64,000 nt of DNA, from NCBI GenBank assembly GCA_964537925.1, contig CAZICV010000002.1, positions 1 to 64,000 of the forward strand. Direction: 5' to 3'. The notes below the pieces were generated by a model. The model was not told the DNA's origin and did no database searches. It saw only the letters and a list, made by a program, of their open reading frames with translations. The number at the start of each line of letters is the position of its first letter. Position 1 is the first letter of the stretch. Below, one piece after another: positions 1-8,644 of this stretch. The translations under genes were made by a program, and so were the position numbers. The DNA is from SLDF01 sp964537925. GTDB taxonomy: Bacteria > Bacteroidota > Bacteroidia > Chitinophagales > Saprospiraceae.

Positions 1-53
1 AGAGCATCAGCCTTCCAAGCTGAGGGTCGCGGGTTCGAGCCTCGTCTCCCGCT
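1..53 (+). tRNA. tRNA-Gly (TCC), 3' part only
   Basis: The window opens inside a tRNA. The anticodon stem TCAGC/GCTGA encloses the loop CTTCCAA, so the anticodon is TCC at 14-16 (Gly, GGA codons). The T arm (GCGGGTTCGAGCCTCGT) and the 3' acceptor strand CTCCCGC at 46-52 with discriminator T at 53 follow. No CCA is encoded. The 5' acceptor strand and most of the D arm lie before the window. It is the first visible member of the tRNA cluster that precedes tuf in this phylum. Confidence 0.95.
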
Positions 54-65
54 CTTTTTCTTTCA

Positions 66-137
<72 letters not shown>

Positions 138-189
138 CAAGGATAAGGCTTTGAAATTCTTAACCTAATAGTAAATAAACCTTTTACCG

Positions 190-1386
190 ATGGCAAAGGA
201 AACTTTTGAAAGGAATAAACCCCACCTCAATGTTGGTACCATTGGTCACGTAGACCACGGTAAGACGACTTTGACTGCGGCTATCACGTCGGTTTTGGCG
301 AACGATGGTCTGGCAAAGAAAATGGACTACGATTCTATCGATGCCGCTCCCGAAGAGAAAGAAAGAGGTATTACGATTAATACCGCTCACGTAGAGTACG
401 AAACCAAGAACAGACACTACGCACACGTAGACTGTCCGGGTCACGCCGACTATGTAAAGAACATGGTAACGGGTGCTGCACAGATGGACGGCGCTATCCT
501 CGTAGTAGCTGCTACTGACGGTCCGATGCCGCAAACTCGTGAGCACATCCTGTTGGCGCGCCAGGTAGGTGTACCTCAGGTTGTTGTTTTCATGAACAAG
601 GTTGACCTTGTAGACGATGAGGAGATGATTGAGCTGGTTGAAATGGAAGTTCGTGAGCTGCTCAGCCAATATGAATTCGACGGTGACAATGCTTCTGTGA
701 TCAAGGGTTCTGCTCTCAAGGCGCTCGAAGGCGAAGCATCTGCAGTACAGGCTATCCGTGATCTGATGGATGCAGTTGACAGTGAGATCCCTGAGCCGGT
801 TCGTCTGGTCGATCAGCCATTCCTGATGCCGATCGAAGACGTGTTCACGATCACAGGTCGTGGTACAGTAGCTACAGGTCGTATCGAGCGTGGTGTGATC
901 AACGTAGGTGATCCTGTTGAGATCATCGGTATGATGAGAGACGATGAGAAGCCGATGACATCCACTGTTACAGGTGTAGAGATGTTCCGCAAGCTTCTGA
1001 ACAGAGGTGAAGCCGGTGACAATGCAGGTCTGCTGCTGCGTGGTATTGAAAAAGACAATATCAAGCGCGGTATGGTTATCTGCAAGCCGGGTTCGGTGAA
1101 GCCGCACAAGAAGTTCAAGTGTGAGGTATACGTACTGGGTAAGGACGAAGGTGGTCGCCACACTCCGTTCTTCAACGGTTACAGACCTCAGTTCTACTTC
1201 CGTACGACTGACGTAACAGGTGACGTTGTACTGCCTTCAGGTGTAGAAATGGTTATGCCGGGTGACAACGTATCACTGGAAGTTACTCTGCTGAACACCA
1301 TCGCTATGGAGAAAGGTCTTCGCTTCGCGATCCGCGAAGGTGGCCGTACGGTGGGTGCAGGTCAGGTGACTGAGATTCTCGACTAA
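190..1386 (+). CDS. tuf: Elongation factor Tu
   Basis: Delivers aminoacyl-tRNA to the ribosomal A site in a GTP-dependent way (cytoplasm). All G-motifs are present: GHVDHGKT at residues 19-26 (P-loop), RGITI at 59-63 (switch I Thr), DCPGH at 81-85 and NKVD at 136-139. Domains 2 and 3 follow, with the usual IERG, RGMV and GDNV blocks. The length of 398 aa is normal. The ATG at 190 gives the standard N-terminus MAKETFERNKPH. No Shine-Dalgarno is seen, as is common in Bacteroidota. It sits between tRNA-Thr and tRNA-Trp and upstream of secE/nusG, the conserved order in this phylum. Confidence 0.99.
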   Translation: MAKETFERNKPHLNVGTIGHVDHGKTTLTAAITSVLANDGLAKKMDYDSIDAAPEEKERGITINTAHVEYETKNRHYAHVDCPGHADYVKNMVTGAAQMDGAILVVAATDGPMPQTREHILLARQVGVPQVVVFMNKVDLVDDEEMIELVEMEVRELLSQYEFDGDNASVIKGSALKALEGEASAVQAIRDLMDAVDSEIPEPVRLVDQPFLMPIEDVFTITGRGTVATGRIERGVINVGDPVEIIGMMRDDEKPMTSTVTGVEMFRKLLNRGEAGDNAGLLLRGIEKDNIKRGMVICKPGSVKPHKKFKCEVYVLGKDEGGRHTPFFNGYRPQFYFRTTDVTGDVVLPSGVEMVMPGDNVSLEVTLLNTIAMEKGLRFAIREGGRTVGAGQVTEILD

Positions 1387-1408
1387 TCATCGAGTTTGAA
1401 CATAATTG

Positions 1409-1442
1409 AAGTTAAGCATCCCTTTTCAGGGGTGCTTAACTT
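1409..1442 (+). terminator. Hairpin after tuf
   Basis: An inverted repeat lies 23 nt after the tuf stop. The arm AAGTTAAGCATCCC pairs with GGGGTGCTTAACTT (one G-T wobble) around a short loop. Only TTTC follows, so the U-tract is weak. It may terminate tuf transcripts partially or act as a processing site between tuf and the tRNA-Trp/secE unit that starts 8 nt later. Confidence 0.6.
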
Positions 1443-1449
1443 TCGCATT

Positions 1450-1522
1450 ACGGGCATAGCTCAGCTGGTAGAGCGACGGTCTCCAAAACCGTAGGCCGAG
1501 GGTTCGAATCCTTCTGCCCGTG
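1450..1522 (+). tRNA. tRNA-Trp (CCA)
   Basis: This is a complete cloverleaf. Acceptor strands ACGGGCA (1450-1456) and TGCCCGT (1515-1521) are perfect, and the discriminator is G at 1522. The anticodon stem ACGGT/ACCGT encloses CTCCAAA, giving anticodon CCA at 1483-1485 (Trp, TGG). No 3' CCA is encoded. It is placed 13 nt before secE, the usual tuf-trnW-secE-nusG arrangement. Confidence 0.96.
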
Positions 1523-1535
1523 CAAATAAAGAACC

Positions 1536-1724
1536 ATGGATAAATTATCTCTTTATATAAAGGAGAGCTACAATGAGCTGATCAATAAGGTTTCCTGGCC
1601 TAACTGGGCAAACCTCCAGAGCAGCGCCGTAGTGGTCATCGTGGCTTCGCTCCTGATCGCTGTGCTGATCTTCCTGATGGATCTTATTTCAAAGCAAGTC
1701 ACGGGACTGATCTACAGTCTCTGA
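1536..1724 (+). CDS. secE: Preprotein translocase subunit SecE
   Basis: A 62-aa single-pass SecE of the short bacterial type, a structural partner of SecY in the inner-membrane translocon. The amphipathic N-terminal helix with the typical ELxKVSWP core (here ELINKVSWP) precedes one transmembrane helix, about residues 29-50 (SSAVVVIVASLLIAVLIFLM). The length and the position between tRNA-Trp and nusG are typical. The next gene starts 22 nt downstream. Confidence 0.95.
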   Translation: MDKLSLYIKESYNELINKVSWPNWANLQSSAVVVIVASLLIAVLIFLMDLISKQVTGLIYSL

Positions 1725-1746
1725 TTTATAATATCTTATTGTTCGG

Positions 1747-2295
1747 ATGGGAGATAGTAAGAAATGGTATTCGCTTCGTGTGATCAGCGGTAAAGAACGC
1801 AAGATCAAGGAGCGCATCGAAGCTGAAGTACTGCGTTCAGGCTGGTCTGATATTGTCACCCAGATCGTAGTCCCATCCGAAAAAGTGTATAAGATCCGCA
1901 ACGGGAAAAAAGTAGTGCTCGAAAGGAATATCCTTCCGGGCTATTTGTTGCTTGAGGCCGAAGAAGGCCGTTTTACCGGCGAAATGGTCCAGTCGATCTC
2001 CAACCTGCCCAACGTCATTCATTTCCTGGGTAAGAACAATCCCATTCCTATGAAGCCTTCCGAGGCCAACCGGATGCTGGGACGCCTGGATGAATCTGAG
2101 ACAGAGGGAGAAGCAATGCTCGAGCCTTTCATCGTAGGAGAGACGATCCGTATTGTAGACGGGCCTTTCAACGATTTTGTCGGTGATATCAAAGAAGTCA
2201 ACGAAGAGAAGAAGAAGCTCAAAGTTATCGTCAAGATTTTTGGACGTGGCACAGAGGTGGAGTTGAACTTCATGCAGGTTGAAAAACAGAATTAA
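1747..2295 (+). CDS. nusG: Transcription termination/antitermination factor NusG
   Basis: Binds RNA polymerase and couples elongation, Rho and the ribosome. The N-terminal NGN domain starts KKWYSLRVISGKERKIKERIEAEV and carries the LPGYLLLE segment that contacts the polymerase clamp. The C-terminal KOW domain (about residues 130-180) is centred on VDGPFNDFVGDIKEVNEEKKKL. The length of 182 aa is normal. It is located directly after secE and before rplK. No insertion of the kind seen in specialised paralogues (UpxY/LoaP) is visible, so this is the housekeeping copy. Confidence 0.97.
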   Translation: MGDSKKWYSLRVISGKERKIKERIEAEVLRSGWSDIVTQIVVPSEKVYKIRNGKKVVLERNILPGYLLLEAEEGRFTGEMVQSISNLPNVIHFLGKNNPIPMKPSEANRMLGRLDESETEGEAMLEPFIVGETIRIVDGPFNDFVGDIKEVNEEKKKLKVIVKIFGRGTEVELNFMQVEKQN

Positions 2296-2382
2296 CATAC
2301 GGAGCTTTAGTTCCTTTCAGGATGCTTCCCTAAGGTTTCGCGACGGTCAATATTCGTATTTAAATTGTAGAACTAGGAAAAG

Positions 2383-2844
2383 ATGGCAAAAGAGATCGAT
2401 ACGTATGTAAAACTCCAGGTGAAAGGCGGACAGGCAAACCCTGCACCTCCCATTGGTCCTGCTCTGGGTTCCAAGGGTCTGAACATCATGGAGTTCTGTA
2501 AGCGTTTCAATGCGGAGACGCAGGATAAAGTCGGAAAGGTATTGCCTGTATTGATCACAGTCTACAAAGACAAGTCTTTTGACTTTGTGATCAAGACCCC
2601 GCCTGCATCCATCCAGCTTCTGGAAGCAGCTAAAGTGAAGAAAGGTTCGGCACAACCTAACCGCAACAAGATTGGAAGTGTAACCTGGGACCAGGTACGC
2701 GAGATAGCGGAGATGAAAATGCCTGACCTCAATGCGTTCACGATAGAGTCGGCTATGAAGATGGTCGCCGGTACTGCACGCAGTATGGGCATCACGGTCA
2801 ACGGCACACCTCCCTGGGGTGCTGACGCCAGCTCGGACAATTGA
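2383..2844 (+). CDS. rplK: 50S ribosomal protein L11
   Basis: Component of the GTPase-associated centre of the 50S subunit, bound to 23S rRNA. It carries the family core KLQVKGGQANPAPPIGPALG and the C-terminal rRNA-binding domain with TPPASIQLLEAA and a run ending in GTARSMGI. It is 153 aa; a short tail after the core (NGTPPWGADASSDN) is lineage-specific. An 87-nt leader separates it from nusG, room for a local control element, but no defined structure is recognised. Confidence 0.98.
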   Translation: MAKEIDTYVKLQVKGGQANPAPPIGPALGSKGLNIMEFCKRFNAETQDKVGKVLPVLITVYKDKSFDFVIKTPPASIQLLEAAKVKKGSAQPNRNKIGSVTWDQVREIAEMKMPDLNAFTIESAMKMVAGTARSMGITVNGTPPWGADASSDN

Positions 2845-2907
2845 TTAATTTATTCATCAGAAGGGAGTCCTGGATAAAGGGACGCTTTACCTCAAATTTT
2901 TTATACA

Positions 2908-3600
2908 ATGGCAAAGCTAGCTAAGAAGAGAGCAGCTGTAGCTTCCAAAGTAGACGGAGACAAATTGTACCTGTTGCCGGAAGCGATGCAGTTGGTCAGA
3001 GAGGTCAATACGACCAAATTTGATGCTTCTGTCGATCTGCACGTCCGCTTGGGTGTGGACCCCAGAAAGGCTGATCAGGCAATTCGTGGCACCGTAAGTC
3101 TGCCGCATGGTACCGGTAAGACAAAGCGTGTACTCGTACTTTGTACGCCGGACAAGGAAGCGGAAGCAAGAGATGCAGGTGCAGATCACGTAGGTCTGGA
3201 CGAATACATTACCAAGATACAGGGAGGCTGGACGGATATCGATGTGATCATCGCTACGCCAAACGTAATGGCCCAGGTTGGAAAGGTTGGACGTATACTC
3301 GGTCCGCGCGGCCTTATGCCAAACCCCAAGACTGGTACGGTGACGTTGGATGTCGGAGCAGCTGTATCGGATGTCAAGGGTGGTAAGATTGCTTTCAGGG
3401 TAGACAAATTCGGTATCGTTCACGCATCTGTAGGACGTGTATCGTTCACACCGGAGAAGCTTTCGGACAATGCCAATGAGTTGCTGCAAAGTCTCATGCG
3501 TATGAAACCCTCTTCTGCCAAGGGCACGTATATGAAGTCCATCACCGTAGCGAGTACGATGAGTCCGGGCATCAAGGTAGAACCCAAATCCATTAAGTAA
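2908..3600 (+). CDS. rplA: 50S ribosomal protein L1
   Basis: Forms the mobile L1 stalk next to the E site. In many bacteria it also represses its own operon by binding the rplK leader. The signature block GRILGPRGLMPNPKTGTV lies in the middle of the 230-aa chain, with KGGKIAFRVDKFGIVHASVG after it. The start ATG is at 2908, 63 nt after rplK. Length and domain order are normal. Confidence 0.98.
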   Translation: MAKLAKKRAAVASKVDGDKLYLLPEAMQLVREVNTTKFDASVDLHVRLGVDPRKADQAIRGTVSLPHGTGKTKRVLVLCTPDKEAEARDAGADHVGLDEYITKIQGGWTDIDVIIATPNVMAQVGKVGRILGPRGLMPNPKTGTVTLDVGAAVSDVKGGKIAFRVDKFGIVHASVGRVSFTPEKLSDNANELLQSLMRMKPSSAKGTYMKSITVASTMSPGIKVEPKSIK

Positions 3601-3622
3601 GCAGTTTAAACAAGCATAGATC

Positions 3623-4150
3623 ATGACAAAAGAAGAAAAAACTGCGGTCATAGAGGAGTTGAAAGAAAAGTTTGAAAACTCTTCTTTTTTCTACATCACG
3701 GACGCTTCCTCGCTCACTGTAGAGAAAATCAATAAACTGAGAAGAATCTGCTTTGAGAAGAATGTAGAGATCAGGGTAGTAAAGAATACATTGGTCAGGA
3801 AAGCATTGGAATCTGCTGAAGAGGAGAGAGGCTATGCCCAGTTGTATAGCGCCCTCAACGGTCCGAGTACAATCCTTTTCGGCCCTGCGGCCAATCTTCC
3901 CGCTAAGTTGCTGGAAGACTTCCGCAAGACCAATGACAGACCCATTCTGAAGGCGGCTTATATCGATACCGATGTGTATATCGGCGATGAGCAGCTGGGA
4001 GTGCTGGCTAAGTTGAAGTCCAAAGAAGACTTGTTGGGCGATATCGTGGCATTGTTGCAGTCACCTGCTAAGAATGTCGTGAGCGGACTCAAGTCGGGCG
4101 GAGCGAAACTAGCCGGTATCCTGAAGACGCTGGAAGAGCGTGGGGCATAA
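3623..4150 (+). CDS. rplJ: 50S ribosomal protein L10
   Basis: Stalk base protein that anchors L7/L12 dimers. The N-terminal rRNA-binding part (KTAVIEELKEKFENSSFFYI, VRVVKNTLVRKAL-like segment IRVVKNTLVRKALE) is followed by a C-terminal helix rich in Ala/Lys (SGGAKLAGILKTLEERG) for L7/L12 binding. The length of 175 aa is usual. It sits between rplA and rplL. Confidence 0.97.
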   Translation: MTKEEKTAVIEELKEKFENSSFFYITDASSLTVEKINKLRRICFEKNVEIRVVKNTLVRKALESAEEERGYAQLYSALNGPSTILFGPAANLPAKLLEDFRKTNDRPILKAAYIDTDVYIGDEQLGVLAKLKSKEDLLGDIVALLQSPAKNVVSGLKSGGAKLAGILKTLEERGA

Positions 4151-4212
4151 ATAAGGCTTCCAAGCTATACGCAACAATAATATTTTATTGGTAAAAATTT
4201 AAATCCAAAAAA

Positions 4213-4593
4213 ATGGCAGATCTTAAAGCGTTTGCAGAACAACTGGTAAACCTGACTGTTAAGGAGGTCAACGAGTTGGCTGCAATCCTCAAAGAAGAGT
4301 ACGGTATCGAACCCGCAGCTGCTGCAGTTGCAGTAGCTGGTCCCGCAGCAGGTGGGGCGGCAGCAGATGCTCCTGCTGAGAAGACATCTTTTGATGTCGT
4401 TCTGAAATCAGCTGGCGCAGCTAAACTGAACGTCGTTAAAGAAGTGAAGAATTTGTTGAACATCGGCTTGAAAGAAGCAAAAGACCTCGTTGACGGTACG
4501 CCTTCTACATTGAAAGAAGGAGTATCCAAAGACGAAGCAGAAAGCATTAAAGCAGCTCTCGAAGGTGCAGGTGCTGAAGTTGAACTGAAGTAA
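4213..4593 (+). CDS. rplL: 50S ribosomal protein L7/L12
   Basis: The multicopy stalk protein that recruits translational GTPases. The N-terminal dimerisation helices (residues 1-35) are followed by an Ala/Gly-rich hinge (AAAAVAVAGPAAGGAAADAP) and the C-terminal domain (KTSFDVVLKSAGAAKLNVVK ... GLKEAKDLVD). It is 126 aa. A 62-nt gap with the AT-rich run AAATTTAAATCCAAAAAA precedes the ATG and may raise its translation rate relative to rplJ. Confidence 0.98.
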   Translation: MADLKAFAEQLVNLTVKEVNELAAILKEEYGIEPAAAAVAVAGPAAGGAAADAPAEKTSFDVVLKSAGAAKLNVVKEVKNLLNIGLKEAKDLVDGTPSTLKEGVSKDEAESIKAALEGAGAEVELK

Positions 4594-4650
4594 TCAACTT
4601 CGTTTCTGCGGGCTTTATGTTCCGTTCGAACACTTTTACATGGGCATAAA

Positions 4651-4682
4651 GGCCTAGTCGATACATTCGTATCGACTAGGCC
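4651..4682 (+). promoter_or_regulatory. Perfect 14-bp hairpin between rplL and rpoB
   Basis: GGCCTAGTCGATAC (4651-4664), loop ATTC, GTATCGACTAGGCC (4669-4682), then TCTTTGTCTTT. The stem is perfect and the loop is four bases. It lies in the 166-nt rplL-rpoB gap, where E. coli has an attenuator and an RNase III site. By position it may set the ratio of ribosomal protein to polymerase transcripts. The U-tract is imperfect, so partial rather than complete termination is the better guess. Confidence 0.75.
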
Positions 4683-4759
4683 TCTTTGTCTTTCAGAGTA
4701 TATACCTTGAATTTCGTGCCGGTACAGACCGGATCATATTTTAAACCAGGTAGAATCAG

Positions 4760-7700
4760 ATGGCAGCATCAAATGGCGCAATAAGCTTCGCCGAAAATCA
4801 ACGGGTGAATTTCGGGAAGATCAAATTGGCGGCGGAAAATCCGGACCTTCTGGAGATCCAGCTGCAATCCTTCAAAGAGTTCTTTCAACTGGAAACCACT
4901 CCTGAGAACCGCACCAATGAGGGCTTGTTCAAGGTGTTTCAGGAGAACTTTCCGATCACAGATGCGAGAAGTATTTTCGTGCTCGAGTTTCTGGATTACT
5001 TCATAGACCCTCCGCGCTATACGATCGAGGAGTGTATGCAGCGGGGTCTTACGTACAGCGTACCGCTGAAAGCCAAACTTCGGCTTTCCTGCAACGATGA
5101 GGAACATGTGGATTTCCAGACGATTGTTCAGGACGTGTTCCTGGGCAATATTCCTTATATGACGCCCAAGGGAACATTCGTGATCAACGGCGCTGAGCGG
5201 GTCATCGTCTCACAGCTGCACAGATCACCGGGTGTATTTTTCAGCCAGACCTTCCACCCCAATGGTACGAAGATCTATTCTGCCAGGGTGATCCCGTTCA
5301 AAGGCGCCTGGATGGAGTTTGCGACGGACATCAATACGGTCATGTACGCCTATATCGATCGTAAGAAGAAGTTTCCGGTTACTACGCTGTTGCGCGCCAT
5401 TGGTTTTGACTCTGACCGTGACATCCTCAATATATTCGGACTGGCCGAAGAGATCAAGGCAAATGAAAAGGAACTGACCAAGGCGGTTGGCCGCAAGCTG
5501 GCAGCCCGGGTACTGAAGAAGTGGACAGAAGATTTCGTGGATGAGGACACGGGAGAGGTGGTGACCATCGAGCGTAACCAGATCATACTCGAGCGCGACG
5601 CTATCCTCGACGAAGACAATATACAACTGATCATGGATTCCAATACGGATACCGTGATCCTGCAAAAGGAGAATGTTGAGGAGGACTACTCCATCATCTA
5701 TAATACGCTGCAAAAGGATCCATCCAGTTCCGAGCTCGAAGCGGTAGAGTATATCTACCGTCAGTTGAGGGGGACGGAGCCGCCCGACGAAGAGACTGCA
5801 CGCGGTATCATCGAGAAGCTTTTCTTCTCCGATAAGCGCTATAACCTGGGTGACGTAGGACGTTTCAAGATCAATAAGAAGCTCAACCTGGGCATCGATC
5901 TGGACAACCAGGTACTCACCAAAGACGATATCATTGCTATCGTCAACTACCTGGTGAAACTGATGAACCAGAACGCAGAGATCGACGATATCGATCACCT
6001 GAGCAACAGGCGGGTGCGGACGGTAGGAGAGCAGTTGTACGCTCAGTTCGGTGTAGGTCTGGCCCGTATGGCCAGGACCATCCGTGAGCGTATGAACGTA
6101 CGTGACAACGAGGTCTTCACACCCGTTGACCTGATCAATGCGCGCACACTGTCTTCCGTGATCAACTCTTTCTTCGGAACGAGCCAGTTGTCCCAGTTTC
6201 TCGATCAGACAAACCCGTTGTCGGAGATCACGCACAAGCGGAGGATATCGGCACTGGGCCCAGGAGGACTTTCAAGGGAACGTGCGGGATTCGAGGTACG
6301 TGACGTACACTATTCTCACTACGGACGTCTGTGTACGATCGAGACGCCGGAAGGTCCCAATATCGGTCTTATCTCTACACTCTGTGTTCATGCCAAGATC
6401 AACAGCATGGGCTTCCTGGAGACTCCTTACCGCAAGGTATTGGAGGGCAAAGTGGACCTGAAAGGAAATGTGGAATATCTTTCTGCCGAAGGCGAAGACT
6501 ATATCAAAATAGCCCAGGCCAACTCCCCGATCTCCGAGAAGGGAGCATTCCTGACAGACCGTATCAAGTGTCGCGAGCATGGTGATTTCCCTGTGCTTAC
6601 CCCCGAGGAGGTCGACTATATGGACGTAGCACCCAACCAGATCGTGGGCGTATCGGCTTCGTTGATCCCATTCCTTGAGAACGATGACGCCAACCGTGCC
6701 CTGATGGGATCGAACATGCAACGTCAGGCTGTACCGCTGCTCAGGCCGCGGGCGCCGATCGTAGGTACCGGTCTCGAAGGCAAGGTGGCGCGTGACTCCC
6801 GTATGCTGATCAATGCCGAAGGAGAAGGTGTAGTAGAATATGTGGATGCTGAGAAGATCATCATCCGCTATGACCGTAACCAGGAAGAGCAGCTCGTTTC
6901 TTTCGAAGACGATACGAGGACATATAGCCTGACCAAGTTCCTGCGTACCAACCAGGGTACTTGTATCAATCTGCGCCCGATCGTCAAGAAAAACATGCGC
7001 GTATCCCGTGGCACCATCCTCTGCGACGGTTATGCTACGGATATGGGAGAGCTGGCGCTTGGCCAGAACCTGAAAGTGGCATTCATGCCCTGGAAAGGAT
7101 ACAACTTCGAGGATGCGATCGTAATCTCCGAGCGGGTTGTGCGTGAAGACATTTTCACGTCGATCCATATCGAACACTTCGAACTGGACGTGAGAGACAC
7201 GAAGCTCGGAGAAGAAGAGCTCACACATGATATCCCGAACGTAAGCGAGGAAGCGACTAAAGATCTCGACGAGAACGGTATCATCCGTATCGGGGCCTGG
7301 GTTAAAGAAAGCGATATCCTCATCGGTAAGATCACGCCCAAAGGCGAATCTGACCCGACTCCGGAGGAAAAACTCCTGCGTGCGATCTTTGGCGACAAGG
7401 CCGGAGACGTAAAGGATGCTTCGCTGAAAACACCTCCTTCTATTTCAGGCATCGTCATAGACAAGCAAGTCTATGCGCGTGCCAAGAAAGACAAAACTCA
7501 GAAGGTCCAGGAGAAAGAGCTGCTCTCCAAACTGGAGGACCAGCATAAAATTGCGCTCAACGAGCTGCACACGATCCTGCTGGATAAACTGTTGACATTG
7601 CTGAAGGACAAAGTATCCCACGGCGTCAAGAGTGTATATAGCGAGGAACTGATCCCGAAAGGAGCCAAGTTTACCAAGTCCAACCTCAAGGGAGTGGATT

Positions 7701-8584
7701 ATATCTCGGTGGACTATAGCAACTGGACAGAACATGCGCACACGAATTCACTCGTGGCGAAGCTGCTGCACAACTATACAATCAAGCACAACGAAGAAGT
7801 AGGACGCTACAAGCGTGAGAAGTTCAACATCAGTATCGGGGATGAGCTTCCTGCAGGTGTCCTGAAGCTGGCCAAGGTCTATCTGGCACAGAAGCGTAAG
7901 CTGAAAGTAGGAGACAAGCTTGCGGGCAGACACGGTAACAAGGGGATCGTTTCCAAGATCGTGCGGATGGAAGATATGCCGTTCCTGGACGACGGTACAC
8001 CCGTAGATATCGTACTCAACCCGCTGGGTGTACCTTCGCGGATGAACCTCGGGCAGATTTTTGAGACTGTTCTCGGCTGGTCCGGAGAAAAACTAGGTGT
8101 GAAATTTGCCACACCGATCTTCGACGGAGCTTCCCTGGATGAGATCGGCGAGTATATCGACAAAGCAGGTCTGCCCAAATTCGGACAGACGCACCTGTAC
8201 GACGGAGAGACGGGCGAGCGCTTCCACCAGCAGGCTACTGTCGGTATCATCTACATGCTGAAGCTTTCTCACATGGTCGATGACAAGATGCATGCCCGTT
8301 CCATCGGTCCTTACTCACTTATCACACAGCAGCCGCTCGGAGGTAAAGCCCAGTTTGGTGGTCAGCGTTTCGGTGAGATGGAGGTTTGGGCCCTTGAGGC
8401 ATACGGTGCGTCCAACATTCTGCAGGAACTGTTGACGATCAAGTCCGACGATATTGTCGGCCGTGCGAAAGCCTATGAAGCCATCGTGAAGGGAGATAAC
8501 CTGCCGGAACCGAACATTCCGGAATCCTTCAACGTTTTGATTCACGAGTTGCGCGGACTTGCACTTGATGTAAAGTTTGACTGA
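4760..8584 (+). CDS. rpoB: DNA-directed RNA polymerase subunit beta
   Basis: Catalytic-core subunit that forms one pincer of RNA polymerase with beta'. It is 1274 aa. The rifampicin pocket GTSQLSQFLDQTNPLSEITH then KRRISALGPGG is present with wild-type residues at D482, H492 and S497 (E. coli D516, H526, S531). The active-site-facing segments ETPEGPNIGLI, GYNFEDA and GRHGNKG are intact. A Bacteroidota-type insertion, about residues 910-1020, precedes the KVGDKLAGRHG block. It starts 166 nt after rplL and rpoC follows 60 nt later. Confidence 0.99.
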   Translation: MAASNGAISFAENQRVNFGKIKLAAENPDLLEIQLQSFKEFFQLETTPENRTNEGLFKVFQENFPITDARSIFVLEFLDYFIDPPRYTIEECMQRGLTYSVPLKAKLRLSCNDEEHVDFQTIVQDVFLGNIPYMTPKGTFVINGAERVIVSQLHRSPGVFFSQTFHPNGTKIYSARVIPFKGAWMEFATDINTVMYAYIDRKKKFPVTTLLRAIGFDSDRDILNIFGLAEEIKANEKELTKAVGRKLAARVLKKWTEDFVDEDTGEVVTIERNQIILERDAILDEDNIQLIMDSNTDTVILQKENVEEDYSIIYNTLQKDPSSSELEAVEYIYRQLRGTEPPDEETARGIIEKLFFSDKRYNLGDVGRFKINKKLNLGIDLDNQVLTKDDIIAIVNYLVKLMNQNAEIDDIDHLSNRRVRTVGEQLYAQFGVGLARMARTIRERMNVRDNEVFTPVDLINARTLSSVINSFFGTSQLSQFLDQTNPLSEITHKRRISALGPGGLSRERAGFEVRDVHYSHYGRLCTIETPEGPNIGLISTLCVHAKINSMGFLETPYRKVLEGKVDLKGNVEYLSAEGEDYIKIAQANSPISEKGAFLTDRIKCREHGDFPVLTPEEVDYMDVAPNQIVGVSASLIPFLENDDANRALMGSNMQRQAVPLLRPRAPIVGTGLEGKVARDSRMLINAEGEGVVEYVDAEKIIIRYDRNQEEQLVSFEDDTRTYSLTKFLRTNQGTCINLRPIVKKNMRVSRGTILCDGYATDMGELALGQNLKVAFMPWKGYNFEDAIVISERVVREDIFTSIHIEHFELDVRDTKLGEEELTHDIPNVSEEATKDLDENGIIRIGAWVKESDILIGKITPKGESDPTPEEKLLRAIFGDKAGDVKDASLKTPPSISGIVIDKQVYARAKKDKTQKVQEKELLSKLEDQHKIALNELHTILLDKLLTLLKDKVSHGVKSVYSEELIPKGAKFTKSNLKGVDYISVDYSNWTEHAHTNSLVAKLLHNYTIKHNEEVGRYKREKFNISIGDELPAGVLKLAKVYLAQKRKLKVGDKLAGRHGNKGIVSKIVRMEDMPFLDDGTPVDIVLNPLGVPSRMNLGQIFETVLGWSGEKLGVKFATPIFDGASLDEIGEYIDKAGLPKFGQTHLYDGETGERFHQQATVGIIYMLKLSHMVDDKMHARSIGPYSLITQQPLGGKAQFGGQRFGEMEVWALEAYGASNILQELLTIKSDDIVGRAKAYEAIVKGDNLPEPNIPESFNVLIHELRGLALDVKFD

Positions 8585-8644
8585 TGAAAGGGGAGACCCT
8601 CAGGCAGCAATCTATTTCATTCAAAATCTGATATCCTTTACGAT

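Noticed and set aside
184..1161. Long minus-strand open frame across tuf
   Set aside because: It lies wholly inside tuf on the opposite strand, where codon bias leaves stop-free frames; its product (rich in His/Thr/Leu) resembles no family.
6173..6275. Rifampicin-resistance changes in rpoB
   Set aside because: All positions checked (equivalents of E. coli Q513, D516, H526, S531, L533) are wild-type.
5225..7228. Long minus-strand open frames inside rpoB
   Set aside because: Shadows of the biased rpoB coding strand with no promoter, start context or domain.
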